Source of the DNA: an uncultured Alphaproteobacteria bacterium
Lineage (GTDB): Bacteria > Pseudomonadota > Alphaproteobacteria > HIMB59 > GCA-002718135
Direction of reading: 5' to 3'
Length of the DNA stretch: 64,000 nucleotides
NCBI GenBank assembly: GCA_902587565.1
Contig: CACILT010000001.1
Coordinates: 150,866-214,865 of the forward strand
Within the stretch, counting starts at the first letter, position 1, and each line of letters begins with the position of its first letter. The notes under the pieces were generated by a model. The model had not been told where the DNA came from, ran no database searches, and saw nothing but the letters and a program-made list of their open reading frames with translations. Both the position numbers and the translations under genes were made by a program. Shown here in pieces: positions 1 to 8,593 of the stretch.

Positions 1-1
1 T

Positions 2-364
2 CAGATTAGTATCTATAAAAATTAAACGTTTATTATCTATATCCTTAAAGTATTGAATAAATCCATTTGGATCGGTTTCAATATTAGGAAAGTTTATTTT
101 AAACTCATCTCTGTTATCATGATTACCTATAATTAGTTGAGGATTTAAATTCTTTGGCAGACCTGCTTCATCAATTATTTTTAAAAATAACTGATAAGAA
201 TCTTTATCACCTAAGTCTGTAATATCACCAGTGATGGCAAATAAATCTGCATCACCATGATTATTTTTTATATGAGTTAATGCTTTTTTAAATTTACTGA
301 CAGGATCTATGCCATGAATCTTATCTATATAAATATGAGGGTCTGAAAGGTGAATAATTTTCAT
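2..364 (-). CDS. Calcineurin-like metallophosphoesterase (CpdA/GpdQ type), truncated by window start
   Basis: Reverse-strand translation from the ATG at 364..362: MKIIHLSDPHIYIDKIHGIDPVSKFKKALTHIKNNHGDADLFAITGDITDLGDKDSYQLF...LIIGNHDNRDEF. Contains DPH, GDITD and GNHD metallophosphoesterase motifs. Not in the ORF track because it runs off the window. Confidence 0.85.
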   Translation of the reverse strand, partial: MKIIHLSDPHIYIDKIHGIDPVSKFKKALTHIKNNHGDADLFAITGDITDLGDKDSYQLFLKIIDEAGLPKNLNPQLIIGNHDNRDEFKINFPNIETDPNGFIQYFKDIDNKRLIFIDTNL

Positions 365-384
365 TATTAAATATAAATTTATAA

Positions 385-1017
385 TTAGATCGCAGTTTTA
401 AAATAAATATACTTATTAAATTCCTCTTTTAAGTCGATGCTAACTCTTGCATGTACTTTACCTTGTTTTCCTTGAAACGATTGTTTTTCTGTAACTGGAA
501 ACACCCCTTCATGCCAAATATTTGGATGAATATACAAACCTTTTGATCCGTCACAATAAAATGCTTTAAAATGTTCTGGTTCAATGTCGTCTGTAGGTAA
601 GGCTAAAGGACAAATAAATGGTTTATTTTCTTCAGGAAAGAAAAGCTGACCTCCATCAGGATGATAATTTGCATGCCATAAAAAAATTTTTGTTGGATCT
701 GAATATTTATCTTTTTGTAATTCTTGATCAGGATTATTGGCATAACCCAGTATATATTTTCCATCTACTTCATAATCGCTCTTATGTTGAACAGCATTAT
801 TTTGCCCATAAAGCACGTCACCTTGCCACCAGGTATCAAAAGAACCTTCGGTAGTTCCACCTTCATTACCAGTTCCCTCTTCTATGTCACGCCATCCTTG
901 TTTTGGCCAAGTAACAATTTCAATATCACTATTTTCAAAACTATCGATTAAATACCCATATCCTTTAAGATTTTCATTTGTTGCTTTAACTAAAGGTATT
1001 TCAATTTCTTTTGTCAT
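385..1017 (-). CDS. Ureidoglycolate lyase (AllA)-like cupin protein
   Basis: Resembles the AllA-type cupin family (IEIVTWPKQGWRDIEEGTGNEGGTTEG...WWQGDVLYGQNNAV). Sits directly downstream of phnW on the same strand. Confidence 0.6.
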   Translation of the reverse strand: MTKEIEIPLVKATNENLKGYGYLIDSFENSDIEIVTWPKQGWRDIEEGTGNEGGTTEGSFDTWWQGDVLYGQNNAVQHKSDYEVDGKYILGYANNPDQELQKDKYSDPTKIFLWHANYHPDGGQLFFPEENKPFICPLALPTDDIEPEHFKAFYCDGSKGLYIHPNIWHEGVFPVTEKQSFQGKQGKVHARVSIDLKEEFNKYIYFKTAI

Positions 1018-1024
1018 TGTTTTG

Positions 1025-2122
1025 TTAGTTTAATGTTAGTCCCAACTCAGTAACAACTTCTTTTACAGCTTTTATTGTATCCATCATGTCTTGTTCATTT
1101 AAATTACCAATACACCCAATTCTAAAAGTTTCTGCCACTGTTAGTTTTCCTGGATAAATTAAAAAATCTTTTTCACTAAGAGCATTATAAAATTGCTCAA
1201 AGTTAAATTTAGGATCATTAGGTTGTTTAAAAGTAATAATAATTGGTGCTTGTAAATTATCAGGAAGTAGTTGCTCAAATCCCAACTCTTTCATTCCATT
1301 ACAAATAATTTCACAATTTTTTTTATATCTTTTACCTCTTCCTTCTACACCGCCTTGTTCTTTATGTTCTTCAATAGCTTGGTTGAATGCAGCTAATACG
1401 TGTGTTGGAGGTGTAAATCGCCATTGTTTATTTTTTTCCATTGCTTGCCATTGATCATATAAGTCTAGACTTAGTGAGTGACTATTGCCTTTTGCATTTT
1501 GAATAACTTCATTTTTAACAAGAATGAAACCAACACCTGGCACACCTTCTAAGCATTTGTTTGATGAAGCGGCTACAGCATCAAAAGTAATTATTTTAGA
1601 ACTTAAGGGTAATGCACCAAAGGCACTCATTGCATCGATGAATAACGATAAATTTTTCCCTTCAACCAATTTTGCAATGTCTTCAATAGGATTTAAAATA
1701 CCCGATGTTGTTTCACAATATACGGCAAAGACGTGTGTTAAGCTGTTGCTATCAATTAACTCTTCAATTTTATTGATGTCATGAACTTCATGTTCAGCAA
1801 CTTCATATTCAATAAAATCTCTCCCTAAATATGTGCACATTTTTTTCATTCTTTGTCCGTAAGCACCATTGATCAGAATCAGAATTTTAGAATCTTTTTG
1901 AGTAAGAGAGCTCACCATCGACTCTACAGCAAAAGTTCCACTTCCCTGCATTGGAACACATTGATATTTATCTTCACCATCTATTAATTTAACAAGGGAA
2001 TCTCTAATTGATGCATTGAGATCAATAAATTTTGTATCTCTCGAACCCCAATCATGAAGCATAGCCTCTTTTGTTGACATCGATGTCGTGAGAGGTCCAG
2101 GGGTTAATAATTTTTTATCCAT
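1025..2122 (-). CDS. phnW: 2-aminoethylphosphonate--pyruvate transaminase
   Basis: LLTPGPLTTSMSTKEAMLHDWGSRD, QGSGTFAVES, ETTSGILNP, DAMSAFGALPL, ASSNKCLEGVPGVGF: characteristic PhnW motifs. Confidence 0.88.
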   Translation of the reverse strand: MDKKLLTPGPLTTSMSTKEAMLHDWGSRDTKFIDLNASIRDSLVKLIDGEDKYQCVPMQGSGTFAVESMVSSLTQKDSKILILINGAYGQRMKKMCTYLGRDFIEYEVAEHEVHDINKIEELIDSNSLTHVFAVYCETTSGILNPIEDIAKLVEGKNLSLFIDAMSAFGALPLSSKIITFDAVAASSNKCLEGVPGVGFILVKNEVIQNAKGNSHSLSLDLYDQWQAMEKNKQWRFTPPTHVLAAFNQAIEEHKEQGGVEGRGKRYKKNCEIICNGMKELGFEQLLPDNLQAPIIITFKQPNDPKFNFEQFYNALSEKDFLIYPGKLTVAETFRIGCIGNLNEQDMMDTIKAVKEVVTELGLTLN

Positions 2123-2210
2123 TAAATATTTACTTAATAAATATTATTATAAATTTGATCAATCTTATTAAAGTTGGAATTGAATTTATTTTCTAATAAG
2201 TTAATTATAA

Positions 2211-2786
2211 ATGAGAATGGAAGAAAATATTGTAGATTATCTCTTAGATCTTTTGAAAACAAAAGGTGCTGATATTCAATATGGTAATGAGGATGTGACT
2301 CAGCTTGAGCACGCACTCCAATGTGCTGAACTTGCTGAAAAACATAAATTACCAGGACCAACAATTGCTGCAGCATTACTGCATGATGTTGGCCACCTTA
2401 TTTATGAGGACGGCGATCCCATTCATGAAGGGAAAGATGGTCATCATGAAAACTTAGGTGCTGATTTTTTAAAAAAATATTTTGGTGAAGATGTTATTTT
2501 ACCAATAAGAGCACATGTTGATTCAAAAAGATATTTATCAAGTGTTGAAGAGGGTTATTATGATAGCCTATCAGAAGCATCGAAACTTTCGTTAAAAGTT
2601 CAAGGCGGTCCTTTCACAAAAGAAGAAGCAGATGCGTTTATAAGCAAACCTTTTATGGATGAGGCAGTAGAGCTTAGAAGATTTGATGATCTAGCAAAAA
2701 TTCTAGATAAAAAAACTCCCGATGTTGAACATTTTCGCCCCTATTTAGAAGAAGCAAGACAGTCTTTTTTAGCTAAACAAGCGTAA
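2211..2786 (+). CDS. phnZ: PhnZ-like HD-domain (mixed-valent diiron) oxygenase, phosphonate-operon-associated HDIG family
   Basis: YGNEDVTQLEHALQCAELAEKHKL...AALLHDVGHL...HHENLGADFLKKYF; HD motif plus the Y-x-x-E element of PhnZ-type oxygenases. Divergent from phnW. Start could also be 2217. Confidence 0.75.
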   Translation: MRMEENIVDYLLDLLKTKGADIQYGNEDVTQLEHALQCAELAEKHKLPGPTIAAALLHDVGHLIYEDGDPIHEGKDGHHENLGADFLKKYFGEDVILPIRAHVDSKRYLSSVEEGYYDSLSEASKLSLKVQGGPFTKEEADAFISKPFMDEAVELRRFDDLAKILDKKTPDVEHFRPYLEEARQSFLAKQA

Positions 2787-3311
2787 ATGCAATTTAGCAA
2801 TTATGATTTTATTGACTCTAAGTCATTTGCAGGAAAAATTATATTAACTTCTTTTCCAGGTCTTAACTCTAATGGTTTATTTGAAGAAACAATTTTAGCA
2901 AACGAATTAGAAATATTTAAAAATAATAATTGTAGTTCTATTACTTCTTTTGTTGAAGATAGCGAATTTGAAAAATTGTGTGATAAAACTTTGTTTGTCA
3001 AAAATATTTATGAACATAAATTACATTGGTACCATTTACCCATTTATGACATGGGAGCACCAGATAAAGATTTTAAATATAAATGGGAAACAACAAAAGT
3101 TTTATTAAAGAACGAATTGATAGATGGTAAAAACATAGTTTTACATTGCCGTGGAGGAAAAGGAAGAGCTGGCACTATAGCTGCTATTTTACTTGTTGAA
3201 TTTAATTATGAAAAACAAGAAGCTATTGATCTAGTACGATCAAGAAGAAAAGGAGCTATTGAGTCAAAAATCCAAGAAGATTTTATTTTTTCTTATCGAG
3301 CAGTTAATTAA
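2787..3311 (+). CDS. Dual-specificity/tyrosine protein phosphatase-like protein (CDKN3-like)
   Basis: Cx5R signature HCRGGKGRAGT; upstream YHLPIYDMGAPD general-acid loop. ATG immediately follows the phnZ stop. Confidence 0.75.
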   Translation: MQFSNYDFIDSKSFAGKIILTSFPGLNSNGLFEETILANELEIFKNNNCSSITSFVEDSEFEKLCDKTLFVKNIYEHKLHWYHLPIYDMGAPDKDFKYKWETTKVLLKNELIDGKNIVLHCRGGKGRAGTIAAILLVEFNYEKQEAIDLVRSRRKGAIESKIQEDFIFSYRAVN

Positions 3312-4360
3312 AAAGAGACCGTTAAATTAAAAATATTTTCTAGAATAAATAAAACAATTAAAGAAATTAAAGCTGCAATTATAGGTAGCGTCATCCAACC
3401 CAAAGAAATTCTACCTGCAATTGACCATTGAACCTCTTTTCCTCCTTTTAAAAGACCAATTCCAATTACGCCGCCGACAACAGCTTGGGAACTTGATACT
3501 GGTACCAAAGGTATAGAGGGAAGATTTATAGATTGTAAAAAAGCACTTATACCCTGGGATGCAAATAAAAATAAAACAATAGAATGCGATATAACAACAA
3601 TAAATGCTGCCACTGGTGTCATTTTTAAGAGATCATTACCCACGGTAAACATAACTCTTTTCGAGTAAGTAAAAACACCAACAGCTATTGCTAAACCACC
3701 CAGCAGAAATAATTGTTCTTTTGAGGAAAAGACAAATAAATTTCCAATAGTAACATCAGTAAACGGTGATATAGGTACGAAGACACCCATTACATTGGCA
3801 ATATTGTTTGCACCTAAACTATAAGCACCAAAAGCACCCGCTAAAAGTAAAGCTGTTCTTGTATAGGCATCAAGTCTGAGAATATGTAACTTTCTATTGA
3901 GTATAACTCTTTTTGTAAAAGTAAATAAACCCATTGCAATAACTCCTGCAATGATAGGACAGAGTATCCATGTTCCTAAAATAGTAATTAAAACTTGAAG
4001 ATTAGTTGAAGATCCCGTGTATAAATTCCAACCAACAATTGCTCCAACGATCGCTTGCGTTGTAGAAACAGGCAAGCCAACTTTGGTCATTAAATAAACG
4101 GATATGCCTGCAGCCACACATGCTGCAAAGGCACCAGGTAATGCATTAATAGCACCTAACTTACCTAAAGTTTCTGTTGTTCCTGCTCCACTAATAATTG
4201 CACCTAGAATAACAAAGACACTACAAATAATTGCTGCACTTGTGAAACTAACCATTCGTGTTCCAACAGCAGTTCCAAAAACATTTGCTGCATCATTGGC
4301 GCCAAGTGACCAACCTAAAAAAAGACCACCAAATAAAAAAATTAGAATTGTAATTTCCAT
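3308..4360 (-). CDS. pit: PiT family low-affinity inorganic phosphate transporter
   Basis: Duplicated GANDAANVFGT / GANNIANVMGV motifs and many hydrophobic segments. Confidence 0.9.
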   Translation of the reverse strand: MEITILIFLFGGLFLGWSLGANDAANVFGTAVGTRMVSFTSAAIICSVFVILGAIISGAGTTETLGKLGAINALPGAFAACVAAGISVYLMTKVGLPVSTTQAIVGAIVGWNLYTGSSTNLQVLITILGTWILCPIIAGVIAMGLFTFTKRVILNRKLHILRLDAYTRTALLLAGAFGAYSLGANNIANVMGVFVPISPFTDVTIGNLFVFSSKEQLFLLGGLAIAVGVFTYSKRVMFTVGNDLLKMTPVAAFIVVISHSIVLFLFASQGISAFLQSINLPSIPLVPVSSSQAVVGGVIGIGLLKGGKEVQWSIAGRISLGWMTLPIIAALISLIVLFILENIFNLTVSF

Positions 4361-4366
4361 TGAAAA

Positions 4367-5029
4367 TTAAACGGAGCGTTTAATAGCGTAAATTTGAACC
4401 TCGTCAGCTATGTCTTCTGCTTGATCACAAATACGATCAATCTTTTCTACAAAATATCGAAGATGCATTTTTTGATCTAGAGGTAATTCAGAATCAAAAA
4501 TTCTTCTTGCAAGTGAACTAAATTTTATATCAGATTCTTTTTCATAAAAAGTTACTTTATGAGCATTATCTCTAACAGATTTAATATCTCTAAAAAATGA
4601 TCGGACAGTCAAACAAAGTGACTCAACACAATTTACAACAGTCTCTGTTAACTCAATAAGATCTTCATGAAATTCTTTTGGAAAATTAGGTTTTTGAATA
4701 GAGAAGTGATAGCAATTTCCTTGGTACATTCCAATTAATTCGTCGATGTGTTCTAGAAGTCGTAACACATCACTTCTTGCATCTGGGATTAGTGTTTCTT
4801 CATAAAGAGTATGCTCAACATCTTTTGTAATTTTGTCGGCCTTACTTTCCATTTCTTTAACTTTTTCAACCATTTCCTCAAATTTACCATTGGCGGAATG
4901 ATTGAGATAAGTTGGAACTATCGATTTAAATACTAAGCCCACTTCAGAGACAATATCAACAAACTCATCAATTTCTCTTTCAAGCTTTTTGGTATCACCA
5001 AATAATGATGCACTTTTTAATCCAAACAT
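4367..5029 (-). CDS. DUF47/PhoU-like Pit accessory protein
   Basis: PhoU-like helical repeat sequence (FGLKSASLFGDTKKLEREIDEFVDIVSE...); directly upstream of pit in the same operon. Confidence 0.85.
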   Translation of the reverse strand: MFGLKSASLFGDTKKLEREIDEFVDIVSEVGLVFKSIVPTYLNHSANGKFEEMVEKVKEMESKADKITKDVEHTLYEETLIPDARSDVLRLLEHIDELIGMYQGNCYHFSIQKPNFPKEFHEDLIELTETVVNCVESLCLTVRSFFRDIKSVRDNAHKVTFYEKESDIKFSSLARRIFDSELPLDQKMHLRYFVEKIDRICDQAEDIADEVQIYAIKRSV

Positions 5030-5069
5030 GGCGTGCTTATAGAACTTTTCAAAAAAAAAGAAAGAAATG

Positions 5070-5088
5070 TTAAATTTTTGTTACAATT
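5070..5088 (-). promoter_or_regulatory. Candidate Pho box upstream of the DUF47-pit operon
   Basis: Reverse complement AATTGTAACAAAAATTTAA, identical to the phoB-upstream element; 41 nt upstream of the DUF47 start at 5029. Confidence 0.6.
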
Positions 5089-5152
5089 TGATTAATATCT
5101 TTATCTTTAAGTAAAGTGTAATATTCGCAATATATAGAATTTAGGAGAAGAT

Positions 5153-5380
5153 ATGACAGATTTATCAATTAATAGAATTAAGTGGTTTAGCACCGCGTTA
5201 ATTTTATCAGGAATATTATTAACCAATTTAAATGCGTATCCAATTAACATAATTATTCACGGTACAGGTGCTGTTGGTTGGTCAATTGTTGGTTATATGA
5301 CAAAAGATAGAGCTCTGCTCACAAACTTTGGTTTACAACTCCCACTATTTATTTTTGGATATATTTATTTGCTGACATGA
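5153..5380 (+). CDS. Small two/three-TM membrane protein (DUF6552-like)
   Basis: 75 aa hydrophobic ORF after the AGGAGAAG ribosome-binding site at about 5142. Stop overlaps the next gene's ATG. Confidence 0.6.
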   Translation: MTDLSINRIKWFSTALILSGILLTNLNAYPINIIIHGTGAVGWSIVGYMTKDRALLTNFGLQLPLFIFGYIYLLT

Positions 5381-5796
5381 AAAATAAAAATATTCTTTTT
5401 ATGTGTGTTGCTAATTCAGCAAGAAGTCAAATGGCTGAAGGAATTGCAAAAAAATTATATCCTAATTGTATTATTCAAAGTGCAGGATCAGTGCCCAAAG
5501 AAGTTAATCCCAATGCTATCGAGGTTATGGGTGAAATCGATATTGATATATCAAAACATTATTCAAAAGATTTTGAAAGTTTAGACAAAAAATTTAGAGA
5601 TGAATTAAATACCGTTTTTACGCTTTGTAAAGAAGAGGTATGTCCAGTTTTAAATTCCAAAGCTCAGATATTTTCAATACCATTTGATGATCCAGCATCA
5701 GATCATTTTAGTTCAAACCAATTAGATAAATTTAGAGAAGTAAGAGACTCAATTTTTATTAAATTGAAAGAACTAAAAAATTTATTTGAAAACTAA
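5377..5796 (+). CDS. arsC: Arsenate reductase, LMW-PTP/thioredoxin type
   Basis: ILFMCVANSARSQMAEGIAKKLYP P-loop (CxxNSxRSQMAEG) and FTLCKEEVCP with the resolving cysteines. Confidence 0.85.
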   Translation: MKNKNILFMCVANSARSQMAEGIAKKLYPNCIIQSAGSVPKEVNPNAIEVMGEIDIDISKHYSKDFESLDKKFRDELNTVFTLCKEEVCPVLNSKAQIFSIPFDDPASDHFSSNQLDKFREVRDSIFIKLKELKNLFEN

Positions 5797-5936
5797 TAAA
5801 TTTAAATATTAGTTTAATTTATAAAAATTTAATATTCTATTAATACGTCTGTAAAAAATAAAATTTAAATACTTTTTACCACTCACAGTATTATTTCTTC
5901 CTGCTTATGTCCAATTATTGTGAGTGGGATTAAATT

Positions 5937-8042
5937 CTATTTTCCAATTTTTAAATTAGACTTAGCTCTAGATTTAAGTTTTGCTGAACCCCTCCCAGAC
6001 AAGCTTGGATTTTTGATAAAAAAATTGTGAGAGGAAAATTTTTTCTCTTTGCTTGATATTTCTTTTTTCTGATAATTGCCATTACTTAACATTTGCCAAG
6101 AATTTGTATTATCTGTCATACTGGCAATTAAGATCTGATTTAATATTTGTTCATGTACAGTTTCATTTTCAATAGGAATAAATGTTTCAACCCGCCTATC
6201 TAGATTTCTTTGCATTAAATCGGCAGAAGAAATAAACAAGATATTTTTTCTATGAGGGAATTTATGACCGTTATAAAAACAATATATTCTCGTATGTTCT
6301 AAAAAACGACCAATTATACTTTTAACAACTATATTTTCCGATAGATTTTCTTTACCAGGTATTAGAGAGCAAATTCCTCTTATTAACAATTCAATTTTTA
6401 CATTTTTTTGAGATGCTTTATAAAATTCATCAATAATTTGTTTATCAACAAGAGAATTACACTTACAAACTATTCCAGATGGTTTATTTTTTCCAGCATT
6501 TGTAATTTCATTTCTAATTAGTTCATTTAATTTGTTTCTTGCAGTTATTGGAGAATATACTATTTTTTTTATTGTGGTTGGTTCTGAATAACTAGTTAAA
6601 TAATTAAACATTTTTGCAGCATCATTTGTTAATGTTTTGTCACAGGTGAAGTAAGATAAATCCATATAAACTCTTGCATTTCTCGGGTGATAATTACCTG
6701 TTCCATAATGTGCGTAATTTACAACAGAATTCATTTGCTTCCTTGTTACAAGTGTAATTTTTGCATGAGTTTTCATATCAATATTGCCAAAAACAACTTG
6801 CGCTCCAGCTAATTCTAATTCTTTTGCCCATTTTAAGTTACGCTCTTCATCAAAACGTGCTTGCAACTCTATAATGACAGTTACTAATTTTCCTTTTTGT
6901 GCTGCTCTAACTAAACTTGCTTCTATTGGTGAGTCATCAGTAGTTCGATATAAAGTATGTTTTATTGATAAGACTTTTGGATCATCTGCAGCTTGATCAA
7001 TAAACTGAGTCACTACTTCAAAAGATTCAAAAGGGTGATGAATAACAATATCTTTATTTGCTATAGCTTTAAAATAATCATTTTTAAAATCTTTAATTCT
7101 TTCAGGAAACCGTACCTTAAATTTTGGAAAAAATAATTTTTTAAAATCTTTCAAGAAAATTGACTCTATACTCGAAAGATTAACGGGTATTGGCAGTTTA
7201 TATGTATTTACATCCTTATAGTTAAGTTTTTTATTTATGAATTTAATTAAGTGACTAGATATACTTTCATCAAAATCAATTCTTATTACCTCTTGTCTTC
7301 TTCTCTCAAAAATAGCTTTTTGAAATACTAAAAATAAATCTTCTCCTTCACCTCCTAATTCTAATTCACTATTCCTAATTGGTCTAAAAACACCTTTATC
7401 CAAAACCCTATCACACTGGAAAATTTCTTTTAAAGAAATAAGTAGGGCTGTCTCCATAGATACAAAACGTGTTTTTTTACCAGGTAATTTAATAAATTTT
7501 TCTAATCCCTCTGGCACTCTCAGTATTCCATAAAAAGTTTTTTTATTATTTATTAAACGACATACTAAGGTTGTTTCTTTATTTGGTATAAAAGGAAATG
7601 GGTGAGATGGATCAATAATAATTGGCGTTAAAACCCCCCAATTATTTTCTTCTAAATAATTTTTAATAAATGTTTTATCTTTTGTTTTCAGTGTTTTTTC
7701 TACATCTATATGGATTTTGTTTTCTGAAAGCTCTCTTAGTAAATCTATCCATATTGATTTTATATTTGAAATCATCTTCGATGTTTCTTTATCTATCAGC
7801 TTGAGTTGTTGTTGTGGTGTTAATCCATCAAAACTTTTATTTCGTGAAAATTTTTGAACATTCAATCCTGCTACTCTAACCATAAAAAATTCATCTAAAT
7901 TAGAGAATGCTATTGATAAAAATCTAACCCTTTCTAAAAGTGGAATTTTACTATCAGATGTCTGACTTAAGACTCTTTCATTGAATTTTAGCCAAGACAA
8001 TTCCCTGTTTGCATAGTTATAAGCAGTATTTTTTTTTAACAT
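5937..8042 (-). CDS. ppk: Polyphosphate kinase 1
   Basis: YANRELSWLKFNERVL..., NLDEFFMVRVAGL, HHPFESFEVVTQFIDQAADDPKVLSIKHTLYRT, IPIENETVHEQIL. Confidence 0.95.
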   Translation of the reverse strand: MLKKNTAYNYANRELSWLKFNERVLSQTSDSKIPLLERVRFLSIAFSNLDEFFMVRVAGLNVQKFSRNKSFDGLTPQQQLKLIDKETSKMISNIKSIWIDLLRELSENKIHIDVEKTLKTKDKTFIKNYLEENNWGVLTPIIIDPSHPFPFIPNKETTLVCRLINNKKTFYGILRVPEGLEKFIKLPGKKTRFVSMETALLISLKEIFQCDRVLDKGVFRPIRNSELELGGEGEDLFLVFQKAIFERRRQEVIRIDFDESISSHLIKFINKKLNYKDVNTYKLPIPVNLSSIESIFLKDFKKLFFPKFKVRFPERIKDFKNDYFKAIANKDIVIHHPFESFEVVTQFIDQAADDPKVLSIKHTLYRTTDDSPIEASLVRAAQKGKLVTVIIELQARFDEERNLKWAKELELAGAQVVFGNIDMKTHAKITLVTRKQMNSVVNYAHYGTGNYHPRNARVYMDLSYFTCDKTLTNDAAKMFNYLTSYSEPTTIKKIVYSPITARNKLNELIRNEITNAGKNKPSGIVCKCNSLVDKQIIDEFYKASQKNVKIELLIRGICSLIPGKENLSENIVVKSIIGRFLEHTRIYCFYNGHKFPHRKNILFISSADLMQRNLDRRVETFIPIENETVHEQILNQILIASMTDNTNSWQMLSNGNYQKKEISSKEKKFSSHNFFIKNPSLSGRGSAKLKSRAKSNLKIGK

Positions 8043-8102
8043 AATTTTTTTTTATATTTTTTAGGTATAAAAAAAACATGTTCATAAAAAATTCATATTT
8101 CT

Positions 8103-8561
8103 TTAATAATTTTTATTTTTTGGTTTTAAAATTTTATCAATAATCCAGTTTTTTTTAAAGGATATTATAGCAAAAGCACAGGTTGGAAAATGTTCAATAT
8201 TTGAATTACATAAAATATTAATTGAATCTATCAAACTAGGGTTGTGTCCAATGATAAGAGTATTTTTTTTTAATTTTTTAATTTTGCTTACAAGTATATT
8301 TGGTGGGCATTCATAAATATCGTTATCAATTGTAAATTTTACTGAGCGATCAAATGAATTAGAAATTATATCATATGTGCTAGTTGTTCTTTTAGAAGGA
8401 GAACATATTATCTGACCAATTTGAAATTTTCTTTTATCTAATATTTTAGAAAATTGTTTTGCGTTTCTCACACCTCTTTTATTCAGTGGCCTATCAATGT
8501 CATCAAGTTCTAAATTATCCCAACTAGATTTGGCGTGACGTAATAAATAGACTTGTAGCAT
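8103..8561 (-). CDS. sixA: SixA-type histidine phosphatase
   Basis: LLRHAKSSWDN (RHA/RHG phosphatase motif), IIGHNPSL. Confidence 0.85.
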   Translation of the reverse strand: MLQVYLLRHAKSSWDNLELDDIDRPLNKRGVRNAKQFSKILDKRKFQIGQIICSPSKRTTSTYDIISNSFDRSVKFTIDNDIYECPPNILVSKIKKLKKNTLIIGHNPSLIDSINILCNSNIEHFPTCAFAIISFKKNWIIDKILKPKNKNY

Positions 8562-8593
8562 TCGAGTTTAATACTTTAGATGTATACATTTCC

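Noticed and set aside
618-951. Plus-strand ORFs of 75-78 aa (618..854, 724..951)
   Set aside because: Antisense to the cupin gene, which has clear family similarity; mutually overlapping and without recognisable motifs.
2134-2376. Minus-strand 80-aa ORF upstream of phnW
   Set aside because: Antisense to the start of the PhnZ-like gene; low-complexity translation.
8043-8102. Pho box upstream of ppk
   Set aside because: TATGAA repeats at 11-bp spacing on the minus strand, but the half-site differs from the TTGTAA form shared by pit and phoB.
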